Positions 15,101 through 27,067 of a DNA stretch of 64,000 nt are shown here, one piece after another. This DNA comes from Oreohelix idahoensis (taxonomy: Eukaryota > Mollusca > Gastropoda > Stylommatophora > Oreohelicidae), in assembly GCA_024509875.1 (NCBI GenBank), contig JAMPIV010012167.1, positions 1 through 64,000 of the forward strand, in the 5' to 3' direction. Position 1 is the first letter of the stretch, and each line of letters begins with the position of its first letter. The notes under the pieces were generated by a model. The model had not been told where the DNA came from. It did no database searches and was given only the letters and a program-made list of their open reading frames with translations. The position numbers and the translations under genes were made by a program.

Positions 15101-17110
15101 ATAAACCCAAGCGAACACTCGTCAAAAAAAAGCAAGGTCAGGTAATAAGACCAATTTCACGCAATCGTGCAACCACTATAAAAATATGTGTAAGAGCTAG
15201 CACAAAACATTAAGAATATATAATCACTCATCTAAGCTCGATGACCATTAGCGGGACAAGCCATTCGACATTCACTGTACAAGATCCGCACCAAAAGTGG
15301 AGTAACTGTCTTTATGCAACATCTCAGCTTTCCACAGTAATACAACACCCCGCAAGACCCATATTTGTCTTTACGACGTCGAGCCTCAACATCTACTTTT
15401 CGCCTTTATCCTCAGGGTGGGTCCCATATCTACAAGCAATAAGCATGTTCATTTTAGCTAGAACTAAGGACCTAATCAGGGAAATCCTTCTAGATACGAC
15501 ATACAGACAACAGCAAATTCTCAACTACAGCTCATTAATGACACTTCATGCATTCCAAAGATTATAGTCGCCAGTACATTCCACACTCGGACATCACTCA
15601 CCAATCAAGTAAGTTCTTAAAGTAGGGCTGAATCAATAAAGTCTAAATCTTTCTGGCACCAACGCATTCTAAGAAAAGATTTTTCATATAAACGCCCGCA
15701 CGATTGTCCGTATAGCCGAAATAGAACCAGACTAAGTAATTCACGACATGCCTTCAATGATAAACTCATCCAAACCATATAACCAGTACAGCATAAAGCA
15801 CGAAAATAGCACAGAAAACACAGTGAGCATACCAAGCCTCCTCACACATGTCCTCAACATAATCTACTGGAAACTGCTAAATCTGTAAAAGATGCTATCT
15901 ACTGTAACACATCTAGGGTAACGAGAGACTTCCCAACACTGCTTGTCTCCAGAGAAACCACACAAGCACAGCGCATAGTTCTCGCTTTTATTCATCATCT
16001 GTCATTCGAGTTACATAATCGTGGCCTTCTGCACCAATGCTATTTTCGACGCGTCAAGAAATTGATTACTATAGCTAAATCAAGCGATAAGTATAATTGT
16101 CTCAGTACATACATGATTCATAACATTCTCATAGAGTTCCCTCTTAAACCTACTGCTTACAATCTAACTCAGCGATAAAAATACAAGAGATTTAAAAATG
16201 CCACCCAATAATATAGCGTATAGTATCGCAACTGACGATCTATGATCCCTCCTCCATTTGATAATGTTCAAGCGCACTAGAACCTAGCCACTATCCACTT
16301 ATTCTCCGAGTACTGATTCGCAAAGTATTTTTTCTTAGAAATTGTGCTATTCTAGAGTTAGTGTACACAAATGCCGCGAGATAAGTCAGAGCACAAGTGA
16401 ATCAATAAACACATCAGACAGAACATATACTAAATCAAATCTCTCAAGTGTAAAAAAACGGTAACTGATCATTCACAAAACTCCGGCAGCTCAAAAAAGC
16501 CTAATATTCCACTTGGACTGCCTTCTGTTGTTGGACGAAACACCATCTATTGATTGTAAATTTATTGTTGTGGGTGGTTGGGCATACCTTCCGATCTAAC
16601 ACTAGTATATACACTCTCTGAAGATTTACATTGCTCGATCCAACACTGCACGATATCTCAGGACACACCCGTCTCCAGTGCAGAAGCAGTATTTTCTCAC
16701 CATCCATCCGAGAAACTCAGTCCTGAGACCACATTGGACTAGCACCACTTTCTGCATATAAAATCTCGCCCACCCTTTACGAAACCTAAACTGGATTCAG
16801 GAAGTGGCAAGTCGACGTGTCAACTAAATCACACATGACGCTATAAACTGAGAATCTACTATGGAAAACTACATGTCAGATTGCAATCTGAAACACTGAC
16901 AACATGTCATTATACCTGCATACATGCCAGTACTTGTCGAAGCTGATGAACTCTCAAATCACCCAACATCAGTTGCTCACCACACATCTTAGCGACGACA
17001 CCGCAACACATGTTTCCCAGGGGAAACAGTAGGTAGACAGCTGTCTGCTCCCCTGTCTGACGGAATGCATTCTTACACTCCGCGTCTCGGGTAGGGGCTG
17101 CCACGTTACG
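12120..17110. other. 5 kb without recognisable features
   Basis: I find no coding frame worth reporting, no long homopolymer, no repeat shared with the window and no recognisable domain. It follows directly on the progressively corrupted end of tandem copy B. Either it is raw, uncorrected read sequence used to bridge a gap, or very old unconstrained DNA. The short frames (for example 15241-15567) look like chance. Confidence 0.45.
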
Positions 17111-18599
17111 TCATAACTGCGTTCTAAGTTTAATCAGCAAAGAAATGCGTTTCTAAATGAAAAACGAAACTGGCGAAAGTGAGAATGGGAAAAATAGTAA
17201 TGTATAATAGTCGCAAACGAACGAATGCGAAAAAACACAAAAAGGATAAAAAGAGTGATAATAAATAGAGGATACGGGTGAAAAAGAAAAGAAGGAAGAT
17301 AATAGGCAATTTAACCGATCAATAAAACTCCTCTGTGACACTCATGGGGCACACACCAATTTTTACGCACTTTTTCTTTGTCGAGCGCTACTAATTTCGT
17401 GAAAGAATAAAAAAAAAAATAAAACCAAAGTATTTGTTTTATAAAACACCCACGCCGCGCAAGTTGCACACCGTGCGTTGCGCACTTTTTTTTCTGGCGC
17501 GAGTTAATATTTTGAGTGAGACCGACAGACGTAACATACATCGGTTAGTTGGGATGGGATATAAGAAAAAAGTTACGGTGGAATCTCACAATGAAAAAGA
17601 ACGAACACACGCTACATGTAAAACGAAAAAACTAAAGTCAAAAAGATGTAATCTTAAAAACTCAAGCTTGACAGTATATTAATCGCCCCCTCTACCTCCT
17701 TTCCCTCTCCTCCCCACCCTTCCGCCCCCTCCCCCCAAGAAAGTCTACCATAAATACTGGACATTTGAATCATCACACTAATAAGTAAATTATTCTGTCT
17801 GTTAGGTTGCATTTGTGCGTAAATTTGTGTTAGTATTTCTAGATTGTTTACACATTCTGACATGTCACATTTTTATTTCTTAAAATTTTGAAAACATTTT
17901 ATATTGTTTTCACCTCAAATATCACCTCAAATATTTGTATCATATTAACAAATATATGTTCCTGTGGCAACTTAGATTCCACAATAAAAGAAGGAAGAAA
18001 ATATTGTTCTTTCACTGATTAGATGTTTTTTCCTCTCGAAAAATATGCAACTTAAAACAAGCCTTACAGTAAAGACGTTAGGTTATTATTTTTTTAATGT
18101 GAAGTCAGTCTAGCCGATACAAATCTCACAGATCAAAAACATTTTTCTTGTTTAATTTAAAGACTGTTCAAGGTATCGAAATGCATGCACTTGTCAATCA
18201 GTTTCCTATTATGTGTGCGTACTTGGCGTATGTTATGATTAAAATACAGTTGAAGGAAATGTTTTTGTCGGCAAACAAACCGTAGAAAAATACAATGTTT
18301 GCACAAAAAAGTGAGGGTAGGGCCCTCTAATATAGAAGAAAAATAATATGCTAACCATAGTTATTTAATCAATCGTCAAGCAGCCGTAATACACACAGGC
18401 TGTGAAAAATTTTATTGATGGCAAAGACTTGGTAAGAATATAAAATGAATCATCTGTCGTTCTGTACGGAAACTAAATGACGGGTGATAAAAGTGCATTC
18501 TTACTAAATCAGAACATATATAACCACATATTTAAACAACAAGCAAAAACATTATTAACTGCAGCACATGAGTTTAATTTCAAAGCATGGTAAAATACA

Positions 18600-18866
18600 T
18601 ACAGGGTGTCCATAAAAGATTGTACCCTTTTCAAAAAATTTATTCTCGGCCCCATGATGTGTTAAGAGGATGCCTTATAACACAAAAGTAAGATAATCTC
18701 TGCAAATTTGGTCGGCTCTATTTTGCAAAAACAGTATGCACGGTGGGTATTTCAAGTGAAACTTTCGCAGTTGAGTTGCAACAGGTAATTGTTACATGTC
18801 TCTCCACACACTGGTCAAGTAGGTGAAAAACAAGAAATAGGTACATTATTTTATGGACACCCTGTA
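18600..18866. mobile_element. Mariner-like MITE with TA target duplication
   Basis: Inverted termini CAGGGTGTCCATAAAA and TTTTATGGACACCCTG flank 267 bases with no coding capacity, bordered on each side by TA. This is the arrangement of a non-autonomous Tc1/mariner element. The same insertion is at 50182-50448 in the duplicate segment, so it predates the duplication. Confidence 0.8.
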
Positions 18867-18900
18867 CCATGAAAAGATAGACCGAAAAGTACGAGATGTG

Positions 18901-18905
18901 CCACT
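18901..18905. repeat. Target site duplication CCACT (left)
   Basis: CCACT precedes the left LTR and recurs after the right LTR at 22411-22415. The duplicate segment at about 50491 has this sequence once, uninterrupted (GCGCCACTACAGTTC), which proves the element ends. Confidence 0.9.
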
Positions 18906-19456
18906 TGTGGCGTTAAAAGTTTATATTCTTCAGTTGATTGTTTGTGCTCGTTTTCACACTGTGTCTAGGTTTATATATCATAGGTCCACAAGATTCAAGA
19001 CAGCCACAATAGTTCATTAACGATACTTTCTATGACTCGAAGATTCCACACAACGATCAATATAACAGCTGGATATTTTAGTAACATTCCATTTATTATT
19101 CACGTAGACAATACATCATTACACAGCATGCATAATTAGGTAGATTCGGCAACTCCTATAATCCGTAGGTCTATATAAACATTACCTCATTCCTATTCCT
19201 ACCTTTAGTTGTATTTAATAAACATTAATATGTTTCAAGACACTTCTATTTTAACATTTCCCATATTTCTACCATTGGGTAGAATACACACACAAGACGC
19301 CCATTCAGGGTCAAAACACGCTCTGTCCATTTTTCCTCCACACTGCTAACGTCATGTGCGTAATACACATATCGACAAATTACTATCGTGCAGCGCTCAT
19401 CAGCACCACAATCCTATATATTTTCTAGCGTGTGGCGTGCAATAGCCAGCGCCACA
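18906..19456 (-). repeat. 3' LTR of element 1
   Basis: 551 bp, starts TGTGGCG and ends CGCCACA. It differs from the other LTR at about four positions (all between 19352 and 19425). Confidence 0.9.
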
Positions 19457-19474
19457 TTACCCCCCCCCCCCTCG
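19457..19474 (-). promoter_or_regulatory. Polypurine tract of element 1
   Basis: On the minus strand, GAG followed by a G-run and TAA directly precedes the TGTGGCG of the 3' LTR. This is the expected place and composition of the plus-strand primer. Confidence 0.7.
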
Positions 19475-19671
19475 AACAACTGAAAACTTAGTTTTCAGTC
19501 AGGCAATTATAATGTGAAGCGAGATTAAATCATTCATCTTATCCCTAATGCCTTATGATTACCTATCATTTATTAAATGATATCTATCTAGATTTTAAAG
19601 GAAAAAAAATAATGTCAGTAATAACAATATGAATAAATAAGTAATTATTGTCCACTTCCGTATTCGAGTTA

Positions 19672-21859
19672 TTACATAACTCTAGAGAGGGTGTCAGCTA
19701 GGACATTGTCCTTTCCTGCTATTGGTAAAACGTCAAAATCATACCCTTGCATTTGTAGCGCCCATCGGGTGAGACGTGCATTAGTCGATTTAAAAGTCTG
19801 TAAATATGTGAGGGCTTTTTGATCAGTGTATAATTTAAAATGTGTACCCACCAAGAACTTCTGTAGTTTATGTAATGTCTATACCAGTGACAAAAGTTCC
19901 CTTTCCACAATTGGATATCTGGATTCTGTCTCTGAAAGTTTTCTGCTGAGGTAGAATATCGGGTGGCACTCGCCATCAAAGGTCTGCATTAAACATCCCC
20001 CGATTCATTTCAGAGATGCGTCTGTAACCACGAGAAAAGGTCGTCGTAAGTCTGGTAGTCTTAGTATTGGACTTTTTGAAAATTGTGTTTTGATGTTCTG
20101 TAAGGCATGGTCACATTCTTTGTTCCATATTATTTTGTCAGGCATACCCTTTTTTGTCAGAGCAGATAGAACAGAAGTTAAAAGGGAAAATCGTGGTATA
20201 AACCTGTGGTAAAAGTTTATGAGTCCCAGCAAACTACGAACTTGTTTCTTAGTAGTTGGTATGGCATGATCCAGTACCCTTTTTAGTGTAGACTCATCAG
20301 GTTGTATTGTATGTCGGCCAATCTTATGACCCAGAAATGAAATCTCAGTAAACCCAATTTCGACTTTGGAAGGTCGAGCTGTGAGGTTATGTACTCTGAG
20401 AGTTTGGAGCAACGACTGTATCCCAGCGATATGCTGTTCCCAAGTATCATGAAAAATGCAAATATCGTCCATATACGAAATGAGATCGGTGCGATTACCT
20501 AAAACGCGACGCATCATGCGTACAAATGTCGCTGGAGCATTCCGTAAACCAAAAGACATGACATTGTAATGAAACAATCCACGAGAAGTGGCAAAAGCAG
20601 TCAAAGGTTTTGATACATCAGCCAGAGGAATCTGCCAGTAACCTTTAGATAGGTCAAACTTGCTGAAGAAAGTGGCGGATGATAGGCGTGGCAACAAATC
20701 CTCCAGCAAAGGCATTGGTTCAGAATCGGATATGGTCACCTTGTTAAGGCGACGAAAGTCAATACAAATACGAATTGACTTGTCTTTCTTTCGTACTGCC
20801 ACCATAGGAAAACAGAAAGGTGAATCAGACGGTGAAATAATACCCAGTTTTAACATACCATCTACTTCACTTTCCACCTGATCTCTAACATGTAGAGGAA
20901 CGGCGTATGGTCGTAATGAAATTGGGGTGTAATCTGACAATTTGATTTCGTGTGTGATAATGTTAGTACGTCCCGGAAGATCAGACAAAACGTCCTGAAA
21001 GGATACCAACATAGAACGAATTTGATCCCTATGATCTGCATGTAAATCAGTACAAATTATAACATCATTCCATGTTTCCGAAGACTTAATAGGTGCTACC
21101 GGAAACGTGGAAGGTACATCAGCGAAATTGGTTTGCACCTCATCTACCAACGCGATAGATGCATGATGGGTAGGTTGGTTCATGATAGCATCACAAATGA
21201 ATTGTAACTGAGGAGGACGAGTGATGTATGGTAGGAGCATGTTAACATGGAATGTTTTTTCTTTACCCCGCATATTGATGACGTAGTCCACGTCCGTTCT
21301 CTTTGCAACCACTTTAAACGGACCTTGCCATGTTACTAACAAGTGATCTACTTTGAGTGGCAGGAGAACAAAAACATCGTCATTGATTGAGAAAGACGTT
21401 AGTCGTCTATCTCTGTTAATGCGAGATCTGGTCTTATATTTTGCCATCTCAGATGCTTCAGTCGCCACCTGACATGCATCCACAAGATGTTGGCGTAAAT
21501 CTGTAACGTATTGATAAGTGGATTTCTTCTTATTATTATTATTCACATCAGATTCCATCAACAAATCATGTAAGAGAGACATTGGACCTCTTGGGTTCGC
21601 ACCAAATACTAATTGAAAAGGCGAAAAACCAGTATGATTAGGAACCTCTCTGTATGCAAACAGTACAGCAGGAATAAAACGATCCCATTCTTGAGGAAAT
21701 GATGTAGTCACCTTCCCCAACAATTGTTTTAATGTCCCATTCCAACGTTCCACGACCCCGTTAGAGCTAGGGTGAAATATAGCACTAAGAGAGTGACGGA
21801 TACGAAGTGTGTTGAAAACATCTGACATCATACCTGACACGAACCGAGATCCACATATC
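19672..21859 (-). pseudogene. Gypsy pol fragment with order INT(C-half)-RT-RNase H
   Basis: The open part runs from 21840 to 20005 (611 codons) and continues upstream in frame to the LTR edge. Residues 1-60 are the end of the integrase core with HPSSNGVVERWNGTLK (catalytic Glu at about 31). Residues about 168-205 are a GPY/F-like module (VTWQGPFKVV ... HVNMLLPY). RT follows from about 290, with RICIDFRRLN, FSKFDLSKGYWQIPL and the catalytic YMDD at about 455-458. RNase H starts with VTDAS at the end, but a TGA interrupts it and a TAG follows 38 codons later; the same frame then runs to LADTLSRVM and stops at 19672. The second half of integrase is therefore upstream of RT, while gag, protease and the first integrase Asp residues are gone. 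The copy is dead because of the deletion and two nonsense codons. Confidence 0.9.
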
Positions 21860-22410
21860 TGTGGCGTTAAAAGTTTATATTCTTCAGTTGATTGTTTGTG
21901 CTCGTTTTCACACTGTGTCTAGGTTTATATATCATAGGTCCACAAGATTCAAGACAGCCACAATAGTTCATTAACGATACTTTCTATGACTCGAAGATTC
22001 CACACAACGATCAATATAACAGCTGGATATTTTAGTAACATTCCATTTATTATTCACGTAGACAATACATCATTACACAGCATGCATAATTAGGTAGATT
22101 CGGCAACTCCTATAATCCGTAGGTCTATATAAACATTACCTCATTCCTATTCCTACCTTTAGTTGTATTTAATAAACATTAATATGTTTCAAGACACTTC
22201 TATTTTAACATTTCCCATATTTCTACCATTGGGTAGAATACACACACAAGACGCCCATTCAGGGTCAAAACACGCTCTGTCCATTTTTCCTCCACACTGG
22301 TCACGTCATGTGCGCAATACACATATCGACAAATTACTATCGTGCAGCGCTCATCAGCACCAAAATCCTATATATTTTCTAGCGTGTGGCGTGCAATAGC
22401 CAGCGCCACA
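21860..22410 (-). repeat. 5' LTR of element 1
   Basis: 551 bp. A TATATAA box-like motif and an AATAAA-type motif occur inside. Pol coding sequence abuts its inner edge with no leader or primer binding site between. Confidence 0.9.
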
Positions 22411-24765
22411 CCACTACAGTTCAAAATTTGAATTGAGTGAGACAAAACAATACATAGAATATATAGGATTTTGAATATATAGGATTTTCCAGTTTACTCC
22501 CTGAGTTTCAGCCGCGTCACCTATAAAAATAAATGAGTAGGTAGTTTTAGAAAAACTGCCCATAGAGGCACTTCTTAATATGTCAGTGGAGTAAGGGGCT
22601 CATAATATGTTAGTGGATTAAGGCGCGTTTCTTAATGTCAATGGAGTTAGGGACTCTGTTAAATACTGGTATGATAGTGGAGTTAGGCAGTTATGGACTA
22701 TTATGGAAAATATGGGATTTCCAAACCACCTATACAACTCATCGTACTGCTGTACCAAGAACAACAGGCAGCCATAAGAATAGAGGGGGAATCATCAGAA
22801 TGGTTTGAAGTACAGAACGGAGTAAGACAAGGCTGTATCCTTTCCCCTTACCTGTTTAACATTTATGCCGAGAATATTATGAGAAACGTAACAGATGACC
22901 AAGAACACACATAGTTTGACTCATTTAACATCGGCGGGTACCAGATCCAGGAAATCAGTTATGCTGACGACACAGTCCTCCTATCGACCAACCTAGAAGG
23001 ACTTGAACAATTAATTATGTCCACCAAAAAACATAGCGAGGTCCAGAATCTATACCTAAACGCCAAGAAGACCAAAGTATTGACAACAGACAAAGTAAAG
23101 ACCAAACCAGAAATTGAAATTGATAACGAAGAACTGGAAAGTGTTAATGAATTCGAATACTTAGGATCAATCATCAACAGCTTTGGCGACTGTGCAGTAG
23201 AAATTAAAAGAAGACTTGCAATTGCTTCACATAAACTAATACAGATGAAAAACGTATGGCAAGGCACAAGCAAAGAAACAAAGTTACAACTGATCAGAGC
23301 ATGTATATTCCCAATGGCAACATACGGCTGCGAGACTTCGACACTCAATAAAACAGTTGAAAAAAAGGTTACATCATTCGAAATAAAATGCTACAGAAGG
23401 ATGTTAAGAATACCTTGTACAGAAAAAAAAAACCAACAGAGAAGTACTGCACTCACTAAACGCAGATTAAAATTGGCTCCTAAATACCATCGCAATAAGG
23501 AAGCGGAAATTTTTCGGTCATATAAAAAGACATAATAGTCTGGAAAAAATATTGATGGAAGGCATGGTCCCTGGAAAAAGGGGAAGGGGTCGACCTAGAC
23601 GACGGTGGACCCAGGACATCAACGAGAGTCTGAACTTGTCTTTGGCTGATGCAGATCGACTTGCCCAGAATCGTGATGCGTTCAGAGCAGCTGTAATGGA
23701 GACAACGTTCCGGAAAGAATACGTCACATGATAATGATGAGTGGAGTTAGGGGGACTATTTAGTATGTTAGTGGATTAAGGGGCGTTTCTTAATGTTAGC
23801 GGAGTTAGGGACTCTTCTAAATATTAAACAAAGTTCAACAAAAAGGATAAAAATAAACATTTTAACCCGGTTAGGATGCACATTTAACGAAAATGGTACG
23901 TTCAAAAAAGAACCCCAAAAAAGCGGAAAGGGGGGGGGGGGGGGTGAATAATGATCATCAGATGCCTTCTCCACAACGAAAGTTGGCTGTAATGGATCTC
24001 CAAACGTATTCTGCCTCTTGTCTTGGTGGTGCACTTTGATAGACTCTTTCCTGTCCATCTAACAAATAGTATCTCAAGTACCGGCCTAAGAGTGCATGTG
24101 TAGGCCTATATGAGAATCGATTGTCTGAAAATGTATTTATCGTGGTAATGATAATTTGTCCACAATTTGTGTGAGCATGTCAAGCTGTTAATAAAATGCT
24201 GATTTATTTACATTTTGTTTAGATAAAACTTCTTTAAAAAAAACAAAACATGTATAGTATCTCTGTATTTACAAAGTTCAACAAATAAGATAAAAACAAA
24301 CATTTTAACCCGGTTAGGATACACATTTAACGAAAATGGTACGTTCAAAAAAGAACCCCAAAAAAGCGGAAAGGGGGGGGGGGGGATAATCATCATCAGA
24401 TGCCTTCTACACGACGAAAGTTGGCTGTAATGGATCTCCAAACGTATTCTGTCTTGATGGTGCACTTTGATAGACTCTTTCCTGTCCATCTTAAGATGTT
24501 ATCTTCCCATTATAGCACTGTCTTTCCCTTTTGCCTTCAACTCTCCTTTCTATTATGGTCTTCTGCTATGTGTTATGCCTTTTTATGTGGGCAAAATATT
24601 TTAGCTGCGTAATTTTGATCTCCTTCATCAGTTATCTTTTCATACCTAGATTCTTTAGGACCTCTGTCACTATTCTAGTAACATATGTCTAGAGGAAGAA
24701 CCAACACACAAGAAAGCAACAAAGTAATACACTATATTGAATGATGAACACTATATACCCAAATT
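22411..24765 (+). repeat. Segmental duplicate, copy 1, right part
   Basis: Matches 50491-52472 plus 59309-59385. Contents: two units of a 16-bp repeat (22456-22491), a LINE-B fragment, and two tandem copies (23822-24060 and 24268-24490) of a ~230 bp block that is single in copy 2 (52045-52275). At about 24684 it carries the undisturbed ATATG target of the 52473-59308 element. Confidence 0.9.
22680..23730 (+). pseudogene. LINE-B (BovB-like RTE) fragment, copy 1
   Basis: 5'-truncated RTE polymerase starting inside the RT palm. QNGVRQGCILSPYLF and AENIMRN are followed, after an in-frame stop near 22913, by ISYADDTVLLSTNLEGLEQL (catalytic ADD). Then NEFEYLGSIINSFGD, ATYGCET, CYRRMLRIPC and, in another frame, RHNSLE and GRGRPRRRW. 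Several frameshifts are present. The 3' end has an ATGATAATGATGA tail followed by GTGGAGTTAGG, which also precedes the insertion at about 22678, so a ~12-bp target duplication is likely. Confidence 0.85.
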
Positions 24766-25870
24766 ATAACCTACATGGGGTTGAACCAGGTATCCCTTGC
24801 ACACAAAAAACATCAGTTTTCAAGTGTGAGGTTAAAAATCCAAACTAAACCCACACTGCTATGTATTTGAATCATTACAATTTGGACAAATCCTGGCTAT
24901 ACAACTGCAGTTATAACAATGGTGTATGACTTCAACTAAATTTCATAATACAGATCTGTATCCTTTTTCTGCTTATATTCTTAGGCAAAATATTGCCTCT
25001 CTTGTTCCGTCTGAAACCAAACTGCTCTTCTCGGACTTTGCTGTCTACCTTACTTTTTATTCTTTAATGTATGATTTTGAGCAGAATGTTAATTTCATCA
25101 CTCATCAGGCAGATTGTTCTGAAGGGGTTTGCCTGACCTACAAAAAAAAATTCTAAAAATGAAAACTACTAGTTATTTGTGAAACAATTTTTGTTGTGTC
25201 GGCTTTTAATGCCGAGCCAAAAAATGAACTACCATTCATAAATAAGTTGTTTTGTGTGTTAAATACCCCTCTGGGGCTCAAAGTGAGGTCTATTGACTTT
25301 AACACTTTGACCTTAGCCAAAAGGCCGAGAAGCGATAGCAGATACTGCCGGCGGGAGTGAAAAGTTTTACAGTCCTTGTGTCACAGTCATTGTGTCATTT
25401 TATTAATGATTAAAACTGAAAGCTGAAAGACTAGATCTAATACATAAACGTAAGACTGACTGAAACAATTTAACTAGCTAAAATTGTTATTTCTTTTTTC
25501 TATTAAAACACAATATTAATAAATGTTACCCTTATGTAATACATAACGTTTACTTCTTTTTAAAAAAAAGTGTAATCATTTTGACCTCTTTCATTATTTC
25601 TCTTTGCATTCCTAGGTTTTCTAGGTCGTCTTTATTTGATTTCTTCTCATTCCCAATCGTCTAGACATCCACATCTCAATGACCTTTATTCTTTATTCCA
25701 ATTGTTTGTCCATGTTTTTTTTTATACCAAACGTTCACGAAGAATATATATGACATTTGATGGTTCTCAGTTTTAATGTGTAAGATAGTCAGTATTTGTC
25801 TCGTGCTGTTGAATATTGCTTTGGCCATTCCTATTCTCTTCCTGATTTCTGTTTCATATCAGCTGTTTTC
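24766..25870. other. Gene-free stretch
   Basis: AT-rich sequence. The frame at 24926-25156 resembles nothing I know. No repeats shared with the rest of the window were seen. Confidence 0.4.
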
Positions 25871-25874
25871 TGCT

Positions 25875-26490
25875 TTTATATGACCAAGTATCGTACACAT
25901 ATCTTGGTAGTAATATAGACAAAGTTGGAGGGACAGACAGCGATATCAAAATAAGAATACAAAAGGCAAGAGGAGCTTTCATTGCATTGGGAAATATATG
26001 GAGATCAAGAGAAATCGGATCCAACACCAAAATAAGAATCTTCAACTCAAATGTGAAGTCAGTCCTATTGTATGGCTCTGAGACATGGAGAACAACAAAG
26101 ACAACAACCAAAAAGCTACAGACATTCATAAATGGGTGCTTGGTAGAATAGAGGGATTAAAATGGTATGACAAGGTTACCAACGTGAAACTGATGACAAG
26201 AACTAGACAAGTGCCAGTGGAACAAGAGATGAGAAGAAGACGATGGCGATGGATAGGGTACACACTGAGGAAACCGGTTGATAGCATTACAAGGCAGTCC
26301 TTGTTCTAGAACCCCCAGGGCAAGAGAGGCAGAGGTAGACCAAGAAGCACATGGAGAAGAGAGCTGGAAACAGAGGTGAAAATGATGAGGAGAACGTGGA
26401 AAGAACTTGAGATGACGGCACGTGACAGGAGGACTTGGCATGTGTTTGTTGAAGGCCTATGCTCCTTTGGGAGTGGAGCGTTATGATGAT
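25875..26490 (+). pseudogene. LINE-D (RTE) 3' fragment 1
   Basis: C-terminal part of an RTE polymerase. Conceptual translation shows a YLGSNIDKVGG segment, SVLLYGSETWRTTK, VTNVKLMTRTRQVPVEQE, RRWRWIGYTLRKPVDS, GRGRPRSTWRRELE and HVFVEGLCSFGS, spread over two frames with an in-frame TAG near 26307. No RT core is present. The 3' tail is ATGATGATATGA. Confidence 0.8.
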
Positions 26491-26521
26491 ATGACCAAGA
26501 TATGAGAACGTCTTAAGTTGG

Positions 26522-26701
26522 CAGTGGCGTACTAAGGGGATGGGGGGTTGCGAGGGGGCAGCCAAGAAGGGGGTGTCATCGGAGACTATTAATACAGTAC
26601 TTACAGTTAAAATGTTACTTACTATTGTGTTTCTTTACTGGGGGAGGGGTTGTCAAAGGTAAAATCCGCCCCGGGTGCCAAATACTTTAGGGACGCCTCT
26701 G
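26522..26701. mobile_element. hAT-like MITE 1
   Basis: 180 bp, begins CAGTGGCGTAC and ends GGGACGCCTCTG (imperfect inverted termini). Closely similar to 26820-27036. I see no 8-bp duplication around this copy. Confidence 0.6.
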
Positions 26702-26819
26702 TCACACAGTAAACCTATTTGTAAAGAATCAATATAATCAAAAACAGCATCAGAGATACCGAAGGCAATTAATGATCGCCAGTTAGATAATGACACTGCA
26801 ATCGATGAATCATCAAGGC

Positions 26820-27036
26820 CAGTGGCGTACTATAGGAAAGTGGGGGGGGGGGGTGTGAAGCGGCAGTCCGCACAGGGTGACAGCCAGGAGGGGGGAGGGT
26901 GCCATCGAAAACTATTATGACAGTTTTTACTATTTAACTGTTTTGTTACTGTTTACTTGCAAGTGTGTTTCTTTGCGGGAAGGGGTTGCAAATGTAGGAT
27001 CCGCCCTGGGTGCCAAATACTTTAAGGACGCTCCTG
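26820..27036. mobile_element. hAT-like MITE 2 with 8-bp target duplication
   Basis: 217 bp, begins CAGTGGCGTAC and ends GGACGCTCCTG. ATCAAGGC stands directly before (26812-26819) and directly after (27037-27044), the 8-bp duplication expected of hAT elements. No coding capacity. Confidence 0.8.
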
Positions 27037-27067
27037 ATCAAGGCTAGGATTGCTGGAATTCGACCAG

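Larger units (their letters stand above)
17343..18905 (+). repeat. Segmental duplicate, copy 1, left part
   Basis: Matches 45884-46149 followed by 49187-50490 almost base for base. At the point corresponding to about 17604 copy 2 carries a 3 kb DNA transposon that copy 1 lacks. The block contains a mariner-like MITE (18600-18866) and ends at the target site of the gypsy element. The frames here are short and unsupported. Confidence 0.9.
18906..22410 (-). mobile_element. Internally deleted gypsy-type LTR retrotransposon (element 1)
   Basis: 3,505 bp element on the minus strand between 5-bp duplications. Both LTRs are 551 bp with TGTGGCG...CGCCACA termini and I count about four differences, so insertion was recent. 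The interior contains only the second half of integrase, RT and RNase H. Leader, primer binding site, gag, protease and the first part of integrase are missing, and the deletion begins exactly at the LTR edge (21859/21860). The RNase H is last and there is no integrase after it, so the order is INT-RT-RH, as described for the Gmr1-like group, rather than standard gypsy RT-RH-INT. Confidence 0.9.

Noticed and set aside
15241..15567. 108-codon frame in the 12-17 kb region
   Set aside because: No recognisable motif, and the region is probably low-quality sequence.
25200..25340. Small hairpins such as CGGCTTTTAATGCCG
   Set aside because: Too short and isolated to support an RNA gene.
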